64,000 bases of DNA from Mucilaginibacter rubeus (GTDB lineage: Bacteria; Bacteroidota; Bacteroidia; Sphingobacteriales; Sphingobacteriaceae), in contig NZ_CP043450.1 of the NCBI RefSeq assembly GCF_003286415.2, forward strand, positions 4,464,001 to 4,528,000, in the 5' to 3' direction. The notes below the pieces were generated by a model, which was given only the letters and a program-made list of their open reading frames with translations, searched no databases and was not told the origin of the DNA. Made by a program: the position numbers and the translations under genes. Shown one piece after another: positions 42,903-51,311 of the stretch; within the stretch, counting starts at the first letter, position 1, and each line of letters begins with the position of its first letter.

Positions 42903-45320
42903 CTACTCCGTTTTCAAACTCTTTACCGGGTTCATTAAGGCTGCTTTTACGCTCAGGAATGATACCGTTGCAAAGGCTACCAGCAGTACCAGGAAAAATG
43001 GAATAACAAACAGGAAAGGGTTAATATCCATCCTGAAGGCGTAGGTTTGCAACCATTGGTGAATGGCATACCAGCCTATAGGTGCCGATATTACAAAGGA
43101 AACCACTACCAGCAGGGCAAAATCTTTATACAGCAAGCCCAAAATACTATTTACCGAAGCACCCAGCACCTTGCGGATACCTATCTCCTTAGTGCGCTGC
43201 ACAATGGTGTACGATACCAGGCCGAACAAGCCTAAACAAGCCACAAAAATGGCTATGCCGGTAAATACGCCAAACACCTGCCCAAAGCGCTGGTCGGTTT
43301 GGTATTGCTTGTTAAAAAACTGATCTAAAAAGAAATAATCAAACTGATCGCCGGGGAAAAAGGCAGCCCAGGTTTTCTTTAAGTCGGCAATGGTTTGTGG
43401 CATATTGGTGGTGCTCACCTTTACCGACACCGGCCCCCGCACATCCGGGATACAACGGAAGATCATGGAATCGTAAGCATCATGTAACGATTGCTGGTGG
43501 AAGTTGTCGGCTACGCCTATTATCTCATAAACCTGTCCCCAAAAGTCAATGCGTTTGCCCAGGGCGTCGGCAGGCTTGCTAAAGCCTAATTGCTCCACCC
43601 CTTTTTTGGTAAATACCACCTTGTGCGGCTCATCGCCAAACGCTTTTGAAAACTTACGACCGGCAATCAGTTTAATATTGTAAGCGTTGAGGTAATCATA
43701 ATCGGCACCAATAATGCGGTATTGCTTGCTGGTACTTTGATCAGAGCCTACAAGTTTGATCCCGCCGGCATTCCAGCCAACCGGCTGACCGGGGATTGAG
43801 GTTGATACCGTTACGCTTTTAACGGCACTTTGCGCCAGGCATTCGTGCTTGAATGAGCTCATGCTGCGGTAAAACGAATCTACCTTAGTTAGCGGCGCTT
43901 TGATAACAATAGTCTGATCTATCCTTACCCCTAACTTTTGGCTCTGCATATATTTAAGCTGCTTGAACACGGTAAGTGAGCCTATCAGCAAAAATATAGA
44001 TGCCGCAAACTGGAACACCACCATACCCTTACGCAACACTACTCCGCCCGGAGATGCCAGGATCTTGCCCTTCATTATTTCAACCGGTCTGAAGGCCGAT
44101 AGCACCAGTGCCGGATAAAAACCACTGAAGAATGAGCCCAGCACAAATATGCCTAACACCGCCAGCCAGAAAGCCGGTTTGGCAAACAACGTAAAGCCCA
44201 TCTGCATACCCGAAATACTGGCAAATGCAGGCAGGCAGGCCATAATGATGAGCAACGCAAGCCCTATAGCCATGGCATTAAGCATCATGGCTTCCAACAT
44301 AAACTGGGCAATGAGCTGCGCTTTTGCCGAGCCCAGGGTTTTACGTACGCCAACCTCTTTAGCCCGACCAATGCCACGGGCAGTAGCCAGGTTAATATAA
44401 TTGATCCAGGCAATAACAATCACAAAAATGGCGATACCCAACAGCAGGTACACCGATTTGCCATCGCCATTGGGCTGAAACTCCAGCATGCGGTTAGAGT
44501 ACAGGTGGATATCCTTAACCGGCTGCAGCGTGTAAACGCCACCCTCGCCCGAACCCGGATACTTATCATAAGCCTTTTTTACAATCGGGATAAACTTAGC
44601 CTCCAGCTTACGTGGATCAACACCAGGCTTTAGCAGCAGGTAAGTTGTACAGCCGTCGTTTAGCCAGGCATTATCAATGTTATAATCTTTATTAGGCGGA
44701 TTTTCTTTCAGCAGCGTAGCATATGATTGCATGATATCAAAATTCATGTGCGTATTGGCAGGCATGTTATTCATCACGCCCGTAATTTTAAGCGGCTTAT
44801 CTGTATTGATGTACAGGGTTTGGCCAACCGGGTTTACGCCATGAAAAAGCTTATCGGCAATTTGTTGGGTAATTACCGCTGTGTTTGGCTCTTTTAGTGC
44901 TGTGTTTGGGTCGCCGTTTAATAGCGGGAAGCTGAACGTTTTGAAAAAGGCATCGCTTACGTAGTACACATTCTGGATCACCATTTTCTGCTCCTTGTGG
45001 GTAGCAATGGTTTGCCCCGCCCCTACAATTTTTACGTACTCCTCAATTTCCGGGAGTTCGGTTTTAAAGGCGTTGCCCGGGGCAAAAGCACCACCTGCCC
45101 ATTGGGTACTTAACTTACCGTTGTTGTACCTATCCTGGTTAATGCGGAATACACGATCTTTTTTAACATGGAAATTGTCATAACTCAGTTCAAAGCTAAC
45201 GTATTGCAATATGAGCAGGCATGCAGCCATACCAATGGCCAATCCTACTATATTGATAGCCGAGAAGGCTTTATTTTTAGATAGGTTTCTGAAAGCAACC
45301 AGCAGGTAATTTTTAAGCAT
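42903..45320 (-). CDS. FtsX/MacB-type ABC transporter permease, no ATPase nearby
   Basis: An 805-residue permease with duplicated MacB periplasmic core and FtsX domains: the opening helix (AFSAINIVGLAIGMAACLLI), periplasmic domains, ARGIGRAKEVGVRKTLGSAK in the first FtsX unit, and QRTKEIGIRKVLGASVNSI in the second, followed by a final helix pair. Many Bacteroidota carry numerous such permeases, often without an adjacent ATPase gene; no ATPase gene lies next to it here. Relatives export peptides or act as mechanotransmission-type sensors. It lies alone, flanked by A/D repeats downstream and a gap upstream. Confidence 0.92.
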   Translation of the reverse strand: MLKNYLLVAFRNLSKNKAFSAINIVGLAIGMAACLLILQYVSFELSYDNFHVKKDRVFRINQDRYNNGKLSTQWAGGAFAPGNAFKTELPEIEEYVKIVGAGQTIATHKEQKMVIQNVYYVSDAFFKTFSFPLLNGDPNTALKEPNTAVITQQIADKLFHGVNPVGQTLYINTDKPLKITGVMNNMPANTHMNFDIMQSYATLLKENPPNKDYNIDNAWLNDGCTTYLLLKPGVDPRKLEAKFIPIVKKAYDKYPGSGEGGVYTLQPVKDIHLYSNRMLEFQPNGDGKSVYLLLGIAIFVIVIAWINYINLATARGIGRAKEVGVRKTLGSAKAQLIAQFMLEAMMLNAMAIGLALLIIMACLPAFASISGMQMGFTLFAKPAFWLAVLGIFVLGSFFSGFYPALVLSAFRPVEIMKGKILASPGGVVLRKGMVVFQFAASIFLLIGSLTVFKQLKYMQSQKLGVRIDQTIVIKAPLTKVDSFYRSMSSFKHECLAQSAVKSVTVSTSIPGQPVGWNAGGIKLVGSDQSTSKQYRIIGADYDYLNAYNIKLIAGRKFSKAFGDEPHKVVFTKKGVEQLGFSKPADALGKRIDFWGQVYEIIGVADNFHQQSLHDAYDSMIFRCIPDVRGPVSVKVSTTNMPQTIADLKKTWAAFFPGDQFDYFFLDQFFNKQYQTDQRFGQVFGVFTGIAIFVACLGLFGLVSYTIVQRTKEIGIRKVLGASVNSILGLLYKDFALLVVVSFVISAPIGWYAIHQWLQTYAFRMDINPFLFVIPFFLVLLVAFATVSFLSVKAALMNPVKSLKTE

Positions 45321-45569
45321 AATTGTAACGGTTTATGCCTGAAAGTCAGCCAATTGCATGCCTTAATTTTAATTTATTGAATATCAATTATTTACATCAA
45401 AATACAATCTACGAAACTGTTCGTTTTCGAACAGTGATTGTGCGGTATTGGGTTAGTTTGATTTCGGATTTCGGATGTTCGATTTCGGATTTATTATTTT
45501 TCTCTGGCGCAAGTATGACAGGCGGGCCTAAAGCGGAGGCTACTTGTGCCTTAAGCAATAAAAAAAAAG

Positions 45570-45800
45570 CGTCATCCCAATGACGTGGTAGTGAAGGATA
45601 TGGGCGTTCCCGTCAGCTGACGGGCGGGCTATTCGCTCATACTGCACAGGCCTTAATCACAAGGCCGGTATCCGCTCCTATCCCTAACGCAAAATTGTCT
45701 GAACCTTGATTTTTACGATTCACAGGATTAATGGATTTTAACACACAGGAAAAGAAAATCCTGTTCATCCAAAAAATCCATCACAAATCCCGGTTCAGAC
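45570..45800 (+). repeat. Composite repeat with remnant A, C and B modules
   Basis: An A remnant, CGTCATCCCAATGACG (45570-45585), keeps only the palindrome ends. C (45598-45691) contains CGTCAGCTGACG and CTATCCCTAACGC, and B (45697-45800) is bounded by GTCTGAACC and CGGTTCAGAC. The order A-C-B equals that at 42367-42656. Confidence 0.8.
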
Positions 45801-45814
45801 AAAAAGATATGTAT

Positions 45815-45864
45815 GGCCGCCATGGTCTAAAAGTGCAGTGACACAGTGTTACGGACGGACGGGC
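45815..45864 (+). repeat. D-family repeat
   Basis: A copy with GTCTAAAAGTGCAGTGACAC and TACGGACGGACGGG, close to the copy at 55317-55367. Confidence 0.75.
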
Positions 45865-45953
45865 ATCATCACTTCATAGGTTGTATCAATTATATTATCT
45901 TTATGAAACTTATTCACAGCTTATAACTAAACCGGAAATTACAAAAAGCTACC

Positions 45954-46730
45954 ATGGGGCTATTCGACCTTTTTAAGAAAAAACCGACAGAACCAATCCA
46001 ACCAACTGCGCAAACCCAGCAAGAAAAGCCTGCTATGCAGCAAAGTGAATACAATGGTTATCTTACAGAAGCACTTGAAAGCCGGTTACTCAATATGGGT
46101 TATCAGATCGAGCGGCACCCGCAATATCTTGCATTAATAGTTGATTCGGAAATAGAAATTGCCGCTGCGATTGTTGATATTCACGGTGCTCACCCCTTTA
46201 TTATGCAGGTTAACGTCTTAACAATACATCCTGTATACTTTCCAAAAGGGATATATGAATGTCTTGTTGGTTTTGGCGAAACGATTGATAAAAGGATAAA
46301 TTCGGCGTTAGATAACTATCTTGATAGTACATTTTCGCCAATAATGGCGGGCTTTTCAGATACACATGATCCGGATGTTGATTTGCTAATAACAACAAAC
46401 AACCGGGAGGTACTTTGGCATCCTAAATTAGGCGACTTGATGGTACAGGGACAATGGGAAGAAATGCCGGATGGAAAATGTCTTTTTGAAATTTTAAGGG
46501 AGAAAATTAAACCTCTTTTAACCGATAATAAATTCAACTGGCTAAAAATTTACATCTCCAAAAACGCCGACGGCGCTATAATTGGTGAGTGCGTTTTTAA
46601 CAACCAGCTCTTGAATGATGCGCTTGATGACATTACCCAACTTGCCGAAGCCTGGATAATGAAGGGCGAGTTTAAGGCTTTAAAGCAGTTTATTATGTTC
46701 AGAAGCTGTGATGCTTATGATAACATCTAA
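45954..46730 (+). CDS. Uncharacterised protein (DUF6348-like)
   Basis: A 258-residue soluble protein. The N terminus is a short charged linker (FDLFKKKPTEPIQ, residues 3-35) followed by a mixed alpha/beta body with NGYLTEALESRLLNMGYQIE, PFIMQVNVLTIHPVYFPKGI and WLKIYISKNADGAIIGECVF. It resembles DUF6348-type proteins, which often occur near secretion-system or immunity genes, but I am not certain of the assignment. It is isolated between D repeats. Confidence 0.55.
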   Translation: MGLFDLFKKKPTEPIQPTAQTQQEKPAMQQSEYNGYLTEALESRLLNMGYQIERHPQYLALIVDSEIEIAAAIVDIHGAHPFIMQVNVLTIHPVYFPKGIYECLVGFGETIDKRINSALDNYLDSTFSPIMAGFSDTHDPDVDLLITTNNREVLWHPKLGDLMVQGQWEEMPDGKCLFEILREKIKPLLTDNKFNWLKIYISKNADGAIIGECVFNNQLLNDALDDITQLAEAWIMKGEFKALKQFIMFRSCDAYDNI

Positions 46731-46736
46731 AGACGA

Positions 46737-46766
46737 CTTGGACACAGGTAGACGGACGGACGACAT
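46737..46766 (+). repeat. D-family repeat, short copy
   Basis: TGGACACAGG and GACGGACGGACGACA, immediately after the stop codon of the preceding gene. Confidence 0.7.
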
Positions 46767-46821
46767 ACAGGGCATGTTGATCACATAAGGTATTGATACG
46801 AAATCACAAGCTAAAATAAAA

Positions 46822-46962
46822 TGTCATTTCGAATGAGCAGCGAGGGAGAACGGGCCCTGGGGCGAATGAGAAATCTTATACGCCATGCATGTGCTAAACA
46901 AGGCGTATAAGATTTCTCCTCACCCTCCTACACATTCCCATAGCCGTTCGTTCGAAATGACA
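46822..46962. repeat. Nested palindromic repeat
   Basis: Outer arms TGTCATTTCGAA (46822-46833) and TTCGAAATGACA (46951-46962) are exact inverses. Inner arms GAGAAATCTTATACGCC (46868-46884) and GGCGTATAAGATTTCTC (46902-46918) are also exact inverses. The arrangement resembles a mini transposable or REP-like element unrelated to A-D. The rest up to the next gene at 47192 has no feature I can support. Confidence 0.75.
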
Positions 46963-47191
46963 ATTTGTTTTGCTGATCAAAGAGGAATAGACTCACTCAC
47001 TTTCTGGCGCAGGTCTTGAGCGATTGCCTGTGGATGGATAACTTGTGACTATGGAGGATTTGCTATCCCATTAAGCCAAAACCGCAATAAAAGAGCTAAT
47101 GTAATTGTTTATAAACCATTGATAATAAACTGCAACTGTATTATCTTGGTGTCAATTAGGCCAATCTCAACACAAACAACCTAACTCAATC

Positions 47192-47749
47192 ATGACAACA
47201 AATGCCCCTATCGAAATTCCCTTAAGTAAAAGCAAAATAATAAAAGGCCTTTTGGGGTCGACGGCTTTCGTGGCCATTGGGCTTTGGTTATTGATTCGTC
47301 AGCCGCATATTGGCAATCCTGTTTTTGACAACGCTTTGGTTAAATATGGCGCCTCTATCGCTTCTATTATCTTTTTTGGGTTTGCTGCCTTTTTCTTCCT
47401 GAAAAAACTGGGCGATAAAAAACCGGGGATGATTATTAATAACGATGGCCTATATGATAACTCAAGTGCTGCAGCAATTGGTTTAATTCCATGGGACGAT
47501 ATTATCGGCGTCAGTGTTTCCAGCGTAATGAACCAGCAATTTTTGATTATCTGCCTAAAAAATCCCGAGCAATATATAGCGGCGCAAACAAACCTAATTA
47601 AGAAGAAAAGCTTTGGCTTTAATTATAAAAACTACGGATCGCCTATCGCAATTTCGGCCAATACCCTTCAATGCAACCTGTATGAGCTAAAAGCCCAGAT
47701 CGAAGATAAAATAGCAAAGCAAAAATCGGGGGAAGTTTCAGCGGAGTAA
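47192..47749 (+). CDS. Membrane protein, STM3941-like
   Basis: A 185-residue protein with two N-terminal hydrophobic helices (LLGSTAFVAIGLWLLI and YGASIASIIFFGFAAFFFL) followed by a PH-like cytoplasmic domain: PGMIINNDGLYDNSS, IGLIPWDDIIGVSVSS and QQFLIICLKNPEQYI. This layout fits the STM3941 family, which has no known function. It is monocistronic. It ends 2 bp before the stop of the convergent small membrane protein gene. Confidence 0.75.
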   Translation: MTTNAPIEIPLSKSKIIKGLLGSTAFVAIGLWLLIRQPHIGNPVFDNALVKYGASIASIIFFGFAAFFFLKKLGDKKPGMIINNDGLYDNSSAAAIGLIPWDDIIGVSVSSVMNQQFLIICLKNPEQYIAAQTNLIKKKSFGFNYKNYGSPIAISANTLQCNLYELKAQIEDKIAKQKSGEVSAE

Positions 47750-47751
47750 AA

Positions 47752-47943
47752 TCACATCAACTCATTATCCTTTTTAACATGATATGCCTTGTACGACAGG
47801 TAAAACAAAGCCAAAGCGGGCAATGCGCCAAGGATTATCCCTACCGTGTTGGGCGTAGGATACGTAGTAACAATTTGAACAATAAGCAGTATGGTAGCTA
47901 CTATGCCGCCTATCAGATAAAGATATTTGAATTTGGGGTTCAT
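47752..47943 (-). CDS. Small two-helix membrane protein, unknown
   Basis: A 63-residue ATG-initiated protein made mostly of two hydrophobic helices (YLYLIGGIVATILLIVQIV and TVGIILGALPALALFYLSY) joined by TTYPTPN, with a short charged tail KKDNELM. It looks like a real small membrane protein rather than a chance frame because of its regular topology and stop/start context, but no family is recognised. Confidence 0.6.
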   Translation of the reverse strand: MNPKFKYLYLIGGIVATILLIVQIVTTYPTPNTVGIILGALPALALFYLSYKAYHVKKDNELM

Positions 47944-47996
47944 TATTATTTATACACTTAACAACATCGCTCTGAACTTGTTCACCTGGAAATAAC

Positions 47997-48029
47997 AGCC
48001 TTACGAAGTTTTAAAAACTTCGTAAGGCT
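47997..48029 (-). terminator. Palindromic terminator-like sequence downstream of glgB
   Basis: AGCCTTACGAAGTTTT and AAAACTTCGTAAGGCT are perfect 16-bp inverses around one central base, 21 bp beyond the glgB stop. No clear T run follows, so it may act as an mRNA 3' stabiliser rather than an intrinsic terminator. Confidence 0.6.
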
Positions 48030-48049
48030 TGAGAATAACAAGGATATCG

Positions 48050-50332
48050 CTATTTCTTCAATTCGTATTTGGCAGGTACATCGGGCGACAACTTAAACAC
48101 CACTGCTGCCAATGGCGGTATCGTGATCTTGATTGACTGCGCTTTTCCATGCCATTTAACAGGTTCGGTACTTAGCGCGTCGTAGTTGATGATGCCGCTG
48201 CCCCAGTATTTCTCCTGGTCGGAGTTAAATATTTCCTTCCATTTACCTGCCGCAGGTACGCCTATGCGGTAATCCCTGCGGATAACCGGCGTCATGTTCA
48301 GCACAATCATCAGGTCGTTTTTACTGTCATGCCCCTTACGGCGGTATACCAGTATCGAATCGTTGGCATTGCCGCCATCAACCCATTCAAAACCATCAAA
48401 AGCAAATGCTTTTTCGTACAATGCAGGTTCATCGCGGTACAGGTGGTTAAGCGCCTTAACCGTTTCGCTAATACCCCGGTGGTTTGGATACTGCAGCACA
48501 TGCCATTGTAACGAGCGGCTGAAATCCCATTCATCTCCCTGACCAAACTCGGCACCCATAAACAACAGCTTGGTACCCGGATGGGTAAACATGTAGCTGT
48601 ACATCAAACGCAGGTTGGCAAATTGCCTCCACTCATCGCCCGGCATTTTGCGCAGCATACTGCCTTTACCATAAACTACCTCGTCGTGCGAGAATGGCAG
48701 CATAAAGTTTTCGGTAAAGGCGTATATCGTGCTAAAAGTAATTTCGTTATGGTGATACTTCCGGTGTATCGGATCCTCTTTAAAGTAGCCAATGGTATCG
48801 TGCATCCAGCCCATCATCCACTTCATCCCAAAACCCAATCCGCCCAAATAAACCGGGCGACTAACGCCTGTAAACGAAGTTGACTCTTCGGCAATGGTTT
48901 GTGCCGATGGGAAATGGCTGTACACCGCCTCATTAAATTCCTTCAGGAATGATATGGCTTCAAGGTTTTCGTTACCGCCATACATGTTGGCTTCCCACTC
49001 GCCATGCTTGCGGGAGTAGTCGAGGTACAGCATTGATGCTACCGCATCTACACGCAAGCCATCGGCGTGGTACCTATCGAGCCAAAACAGGGCGTTACTG
49101 ATCAGGAATGCCCTAACCTCGTTACGACCGTAGTTAAATATGTATGATTTCCAATCGGGGTGGAAACCTTTTCTTGAATCAGCATGCTCATAAAGGTGCG
49201 TACCGTCAAACCTGTATAACGCGTGAATATCTCCCGGAAAATGCGACGGCACCCAATCCAGTATCACGCCAATACCAGCTTTGTGAAACTCTTCAATCAG
49301 GTACATCAATTCCTGTGGCGTACCATAGCGCGATGCAGCTGCAAAGTAGCCACTCACCTGGTAGCCCCAGCTTGGGTAATACGGGTGCTCCATTATCGGC
49401 ATAAACTCCACGTGCGTAAAGCCCATTTCCTTAACGTAAGGCACCATTTTTTCGGCAAGTTGTGTATAGGTCAAAAACTCATCGGGGCTTTCCCAGTTGC
49501 GTGCCCACGAGCCTAAATGCACCTCATAAACCGAATAAGGTTTATCCAGCCCGTTATGCTCCTGGCGGTTTTTCATCCAGTCCTGGTCTTTCCACTCGTA
49601 ATAGGTATCAGCAACTATTGATGCTGTACGCGGCGGCAGTTCCCAGCGCAAAGCAAAGGGATCGCTTTTTTCCAGGTCTTCGCCGCTTGATGAATTAATA
49701 AAATATTTATAGGTTTCGCCCACACCAATATTAGGTATAAAACCTTCCCAAATCCCCGACGAATCCCAACGGGCATTCAAACTGTGCGAACCACGGTTCC
49801 AGCCGTTGAAATTACCTATTACCGATACATATTGCGCGTTTGGAGCCCAAACTGCAAAATAAGTACCAACAACACCCTGGTATTCCACCACATGCGAACC
49901 CAGTTTTTCATACAGCTTATAATGCTTTCCCGACTTAAATAAACTGATGTCAAAATCGGTAAAACGACTATATGCTTCAACAGCTTTAAGCTTTACAGGC
50001 TGCTGTACGGGAGTGGTTTCTGCAGGTTTCTCAGCTTTAACTGCTTTGGCTTTTGCCGGTGTAGGAGCTTTTTTGACAGCAGCAGGCTTTTCGGCAGCAA
50101 CGGTTTTTGCTTTAGCTGTTGCAGCAGGCTTTTCGGTGGCAACGGTTTTTGCTTTAGCTGTTGCAGCTGGTTTTTCGGCGGCAACGGCTTTAGTTTTAGC
50201 TGCTTTTTTAGGCTCCGGACTTCCTGTTTCAGGCGTTACTTTATCGGCTTTGACCTTAGTGACGGCTTTTGTCTCCTTTACGGGTTTTGCTTCCGGTAAG
50301 GGATTTTCGGTTTGAGTTGTTTTTTTGGCCAT
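48050..50332 (-). CDS. glgB: 1,4-alpha-glucan branching enzyme with Ala/Lys/Pro-rich N-terminal tail
   Basis: A 760-residue GH13 enzyme that creates alpha-1,6 branches in glycogen. The CBM48 region (about 145-235) contains YFAVWAPNAQYVSVIGNFNG; the catalytic barrel has DWVPSHFPGD, the nucleophile Asp429 in LRVDAVASML, the acid/base Glu482 in IAEESTSF and FSHDEVVYG. Before it lies an unusual tail of about 118 residues rich in Ala, Lys, Pro and Thr, with three 14-residue repeats (TVATEKPAATAKAK type), like a histone H1 tail. Typical GlgB proteins lack it. It shares strand and pathway with the GH31 to SusA-like genes upstream but is separated from them by a terminator. Confidence 0.96.
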   Translation of the reverse strand: MAKKTTQTENPLPEAKPVKETKAVTKVKADKVTPETGSPEPKKAAKTKAVAAEKPAATAKAKTVATEKPAATAKAKTVAAEKPAAVKKAPTPAKAKAVKAEKPAETTPVQQPVKLKAVEAYSRFTDFDISLFKSGKHYKLYEKLGSHVVEYQGVVGTYFAVWAPNAQYVSVIGNFNGWNRGSHSLNARWDSSGIWEGFIPNIGVGETYKYFINSSSGEDLEKSDPFALRWELPPRTASIVADTYYEWKDQDWMKNRQEHNGLDKPYSVYEVHLGSWARNWESPDEFLTYTQLAEKMVPYVKEMGFTHVEFMPIMEHPYYPSWGYQVSGYFAAASRYGTPQELMYLIEEFHKAGIGVILDWVPSHFPGDIHALYRFDGTHLYEHADSRKGFHPDWKSYIFNYGRNEVRAFLISNALFWLDRYHADGLRVDAVASMLYLDYSRKHGEWEANMYGGNENLEAISFLKEFNEAVYSHFPSAQTIAEESTSFTGVSRPVYLGGLGFGMKWMMGWMHDTIGYFKEDPIHRKYHHNEITFSTIYAFTENFMLPFSHDEVVYGKGSMLRKMPGDEWRQFANLRLMYSYMFTHPGTKLLFMGAEFGQGDEWDFSRSLQWHVLQYPNHRGISETVKALNHLYRDEPALYEKAFAFDGFEWVDGGNANDSILVYRRKGHDSKNDLMIVLNMTPVIRRDYRIGVPAAGKWKEIFNSDQEKYWGSGIINYDALSTEPVKWHGKAQSIKITIPPLAAVVFKLSPDVPAKYELKK
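50079..50204 (-). repeat. Three 42-bp tandem repeats inside glgB
   Basis: Units at 50079-50120, 50121-50162 and 50163-50204 code for the 14-residue repeats of the GlgB tail; the third is more diverged. Such in-frame repeats can change number between strains. Confidence 0.85.
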
Positions 50333-50402
50333 GATATAGATAACCTGTTAGGGTGTTAATAGATAACCCAAATCACAGGAATGAGTTTGGTTTATATGCA
50401 AT

Positions 50403-50410
50403 CAAATATA
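50403..50410 (-). promoter_or_regulatory. Candidate -7 promoter element for glgB
   Basis: TATATTTG on the minus strand matches TAnnTTTG exactly, 70 bp upstream of the glgB start; no clear -33 element is visible. Confidence 0.4.
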
Positions 50411-50478
50411 ACAGGATTAATATATTATGCAGGGTTTTGGAGATTTATTTTTGGATAACCTGCTTCTAATCTTCGCCC

Positions 50479-50765
50479 CGTCATTGCGAGGCACGAAGCA
50501 ATCGCGAACTGTACAGGGAGATTTGCTCGGCCACTCTCCGCCTCCATCCAGAAAGCATAGTGACACGGTGTTACGGACGGACGACAATCTTCACCACCAA
50601 ACCGTCATTGCGAGGAACGAAGCAATCCCCGACTTACAGGGTGATTTGCTCGACCACTGTCCACCGCCGTCCAAAAAGCATAGTGACACAGGTTTACGGA
50701 CGGACGGCAATCTTCTCCACCACGTCATTGTGAGGCACGAAGCAATCCCCGACTTACAGAGTGAC
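50479..50765. repeat. Cluster of three A left halves alternating with two D repeats
   Basis: A-element left arms start at 50479, 50603 and 50723 (each CGTCATTGyGAGGmACGAAG), each without the matching right arm. Two D repeats (50533-50587 and 50656-50710, with ACGGACGGAC) lie between them. The period is about 120 bp, so this may have arisen by tandem duplication of an A-half plus D unit. The last half ends about 10 bp before the GIY-YIG gene stop. Confidence 0.8.
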
Positions 50766-50773
50766 CAGGTAGG

Positions 50774-51079
50774 TTATTCATTTAACAAACCATCATATAG
50801 ATCCTTCCACTCGGGATTCAATTGATTAACCAGATCGGTTTTCATTTGCCTGCTTCCACCCTTTATCGCTTTTTCTGCCGCTATTGCTTCTTCAATATGA
50901 GAATAGAAAATGTAATACACCAGTTTACTACAATTGTATTTAGCAGTGAAACTTTGCGGATAAGTTTTATTTTTATGATCCCAGATCCTGCCGACAATAT
51001 CTGATGTTACTCCGGTATATAATACTGAATGCGTTTTGTTTGTGACGATATAAACACAGCCACCGCGATGCATAACCAT
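50774..51079 (-). CDS. GIY-YIG domain endonuclease-like protein
   Basis: A 101-residue single-domain protein of the UvrC-like GIY-YIG group (UPF0213). The motif appears as GGCVYIVTN and VLYTGVTSDIVGRIWDHK, followed by AEKAIKGGSRQMK and a C-terminal NPEWKDLYDGLL. The catalytic Tyr and Arg are conserved; the Glu lies in the EAIAAEKAIK helix region. Function of these stand-alone proteins is unknown; they have a nuclease fold related to homing endonucleases. The gene is enclosed by A-element half copies on both sides (50723-50765 and 51133-51157). Confidence 0.9.
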   Translation of the reverse strand: MVMHRGGCVYIVTNKTHSVLYTGVTSDIVGRIWDHKNKTYPQSFTAKYNCSKLVYYIFYSHIEEAIAAEKAIKGGSRQMKTDLVNQLNPEWKDLYDGLLNE

Positions 51080-51132
51080 AATACAATAATAGGAATATTA
51101 GAGATTTTTTTATGATGGCTCTGCATATTAGG

Positions 51133-51227
51133 GATTGCTTCGTACCTCGCAATGACGTGGTGGAGAGGAAGCTGCCATGCCAATCCGCTCTGTACAGTTC
51201 GCGATTGCTTCGTACCTCGCAATGACG
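51133..51227. repeat. Two A right-arm copies
   Basis: Right arms of the A element end at 51157 and 51227, each reading GATTGCTTCGTACCTCGCAA then TGACG; the second keeps part of the element centre (CTGTACAGTTCGC). No left arm precedes them directly; the nearest left arm lies on the other side of the GIY-YIG gene. Confidence 0.8.
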
Positions 51228-51245
51228 TGGTGGAGAGGGAGCAAA

Positions 51246-51287
51246 CAAAAAAACGCCATTGCTATGTATTACTACAGCAATGGCGTT
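51246..51287 (-). terminator. Rho-independent terminator of the GH31 transcription unit
   Basis: On the minus strand AACGCCATTGCT and AGCAATGGCGTT form a 12-bp perfect stem with a 12-nt loop followed by seven T, 25 bp beyond the GH31 stop. It separates the glucan operon from the GIY-YIG gene. Confidence 0.9.
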
Positions 51288-51311
51288 ATCAAATGATAAC
51301 CTCAACTCAGG

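Noticed and set aside
49947..50315. 122-codon + strand frame opposite the glgB tail
   Set aside because: It is the antisense shadow of the Ala/Lys/Pro repeats; the low-complexity Ala/Phe/Val pattern follows from that.
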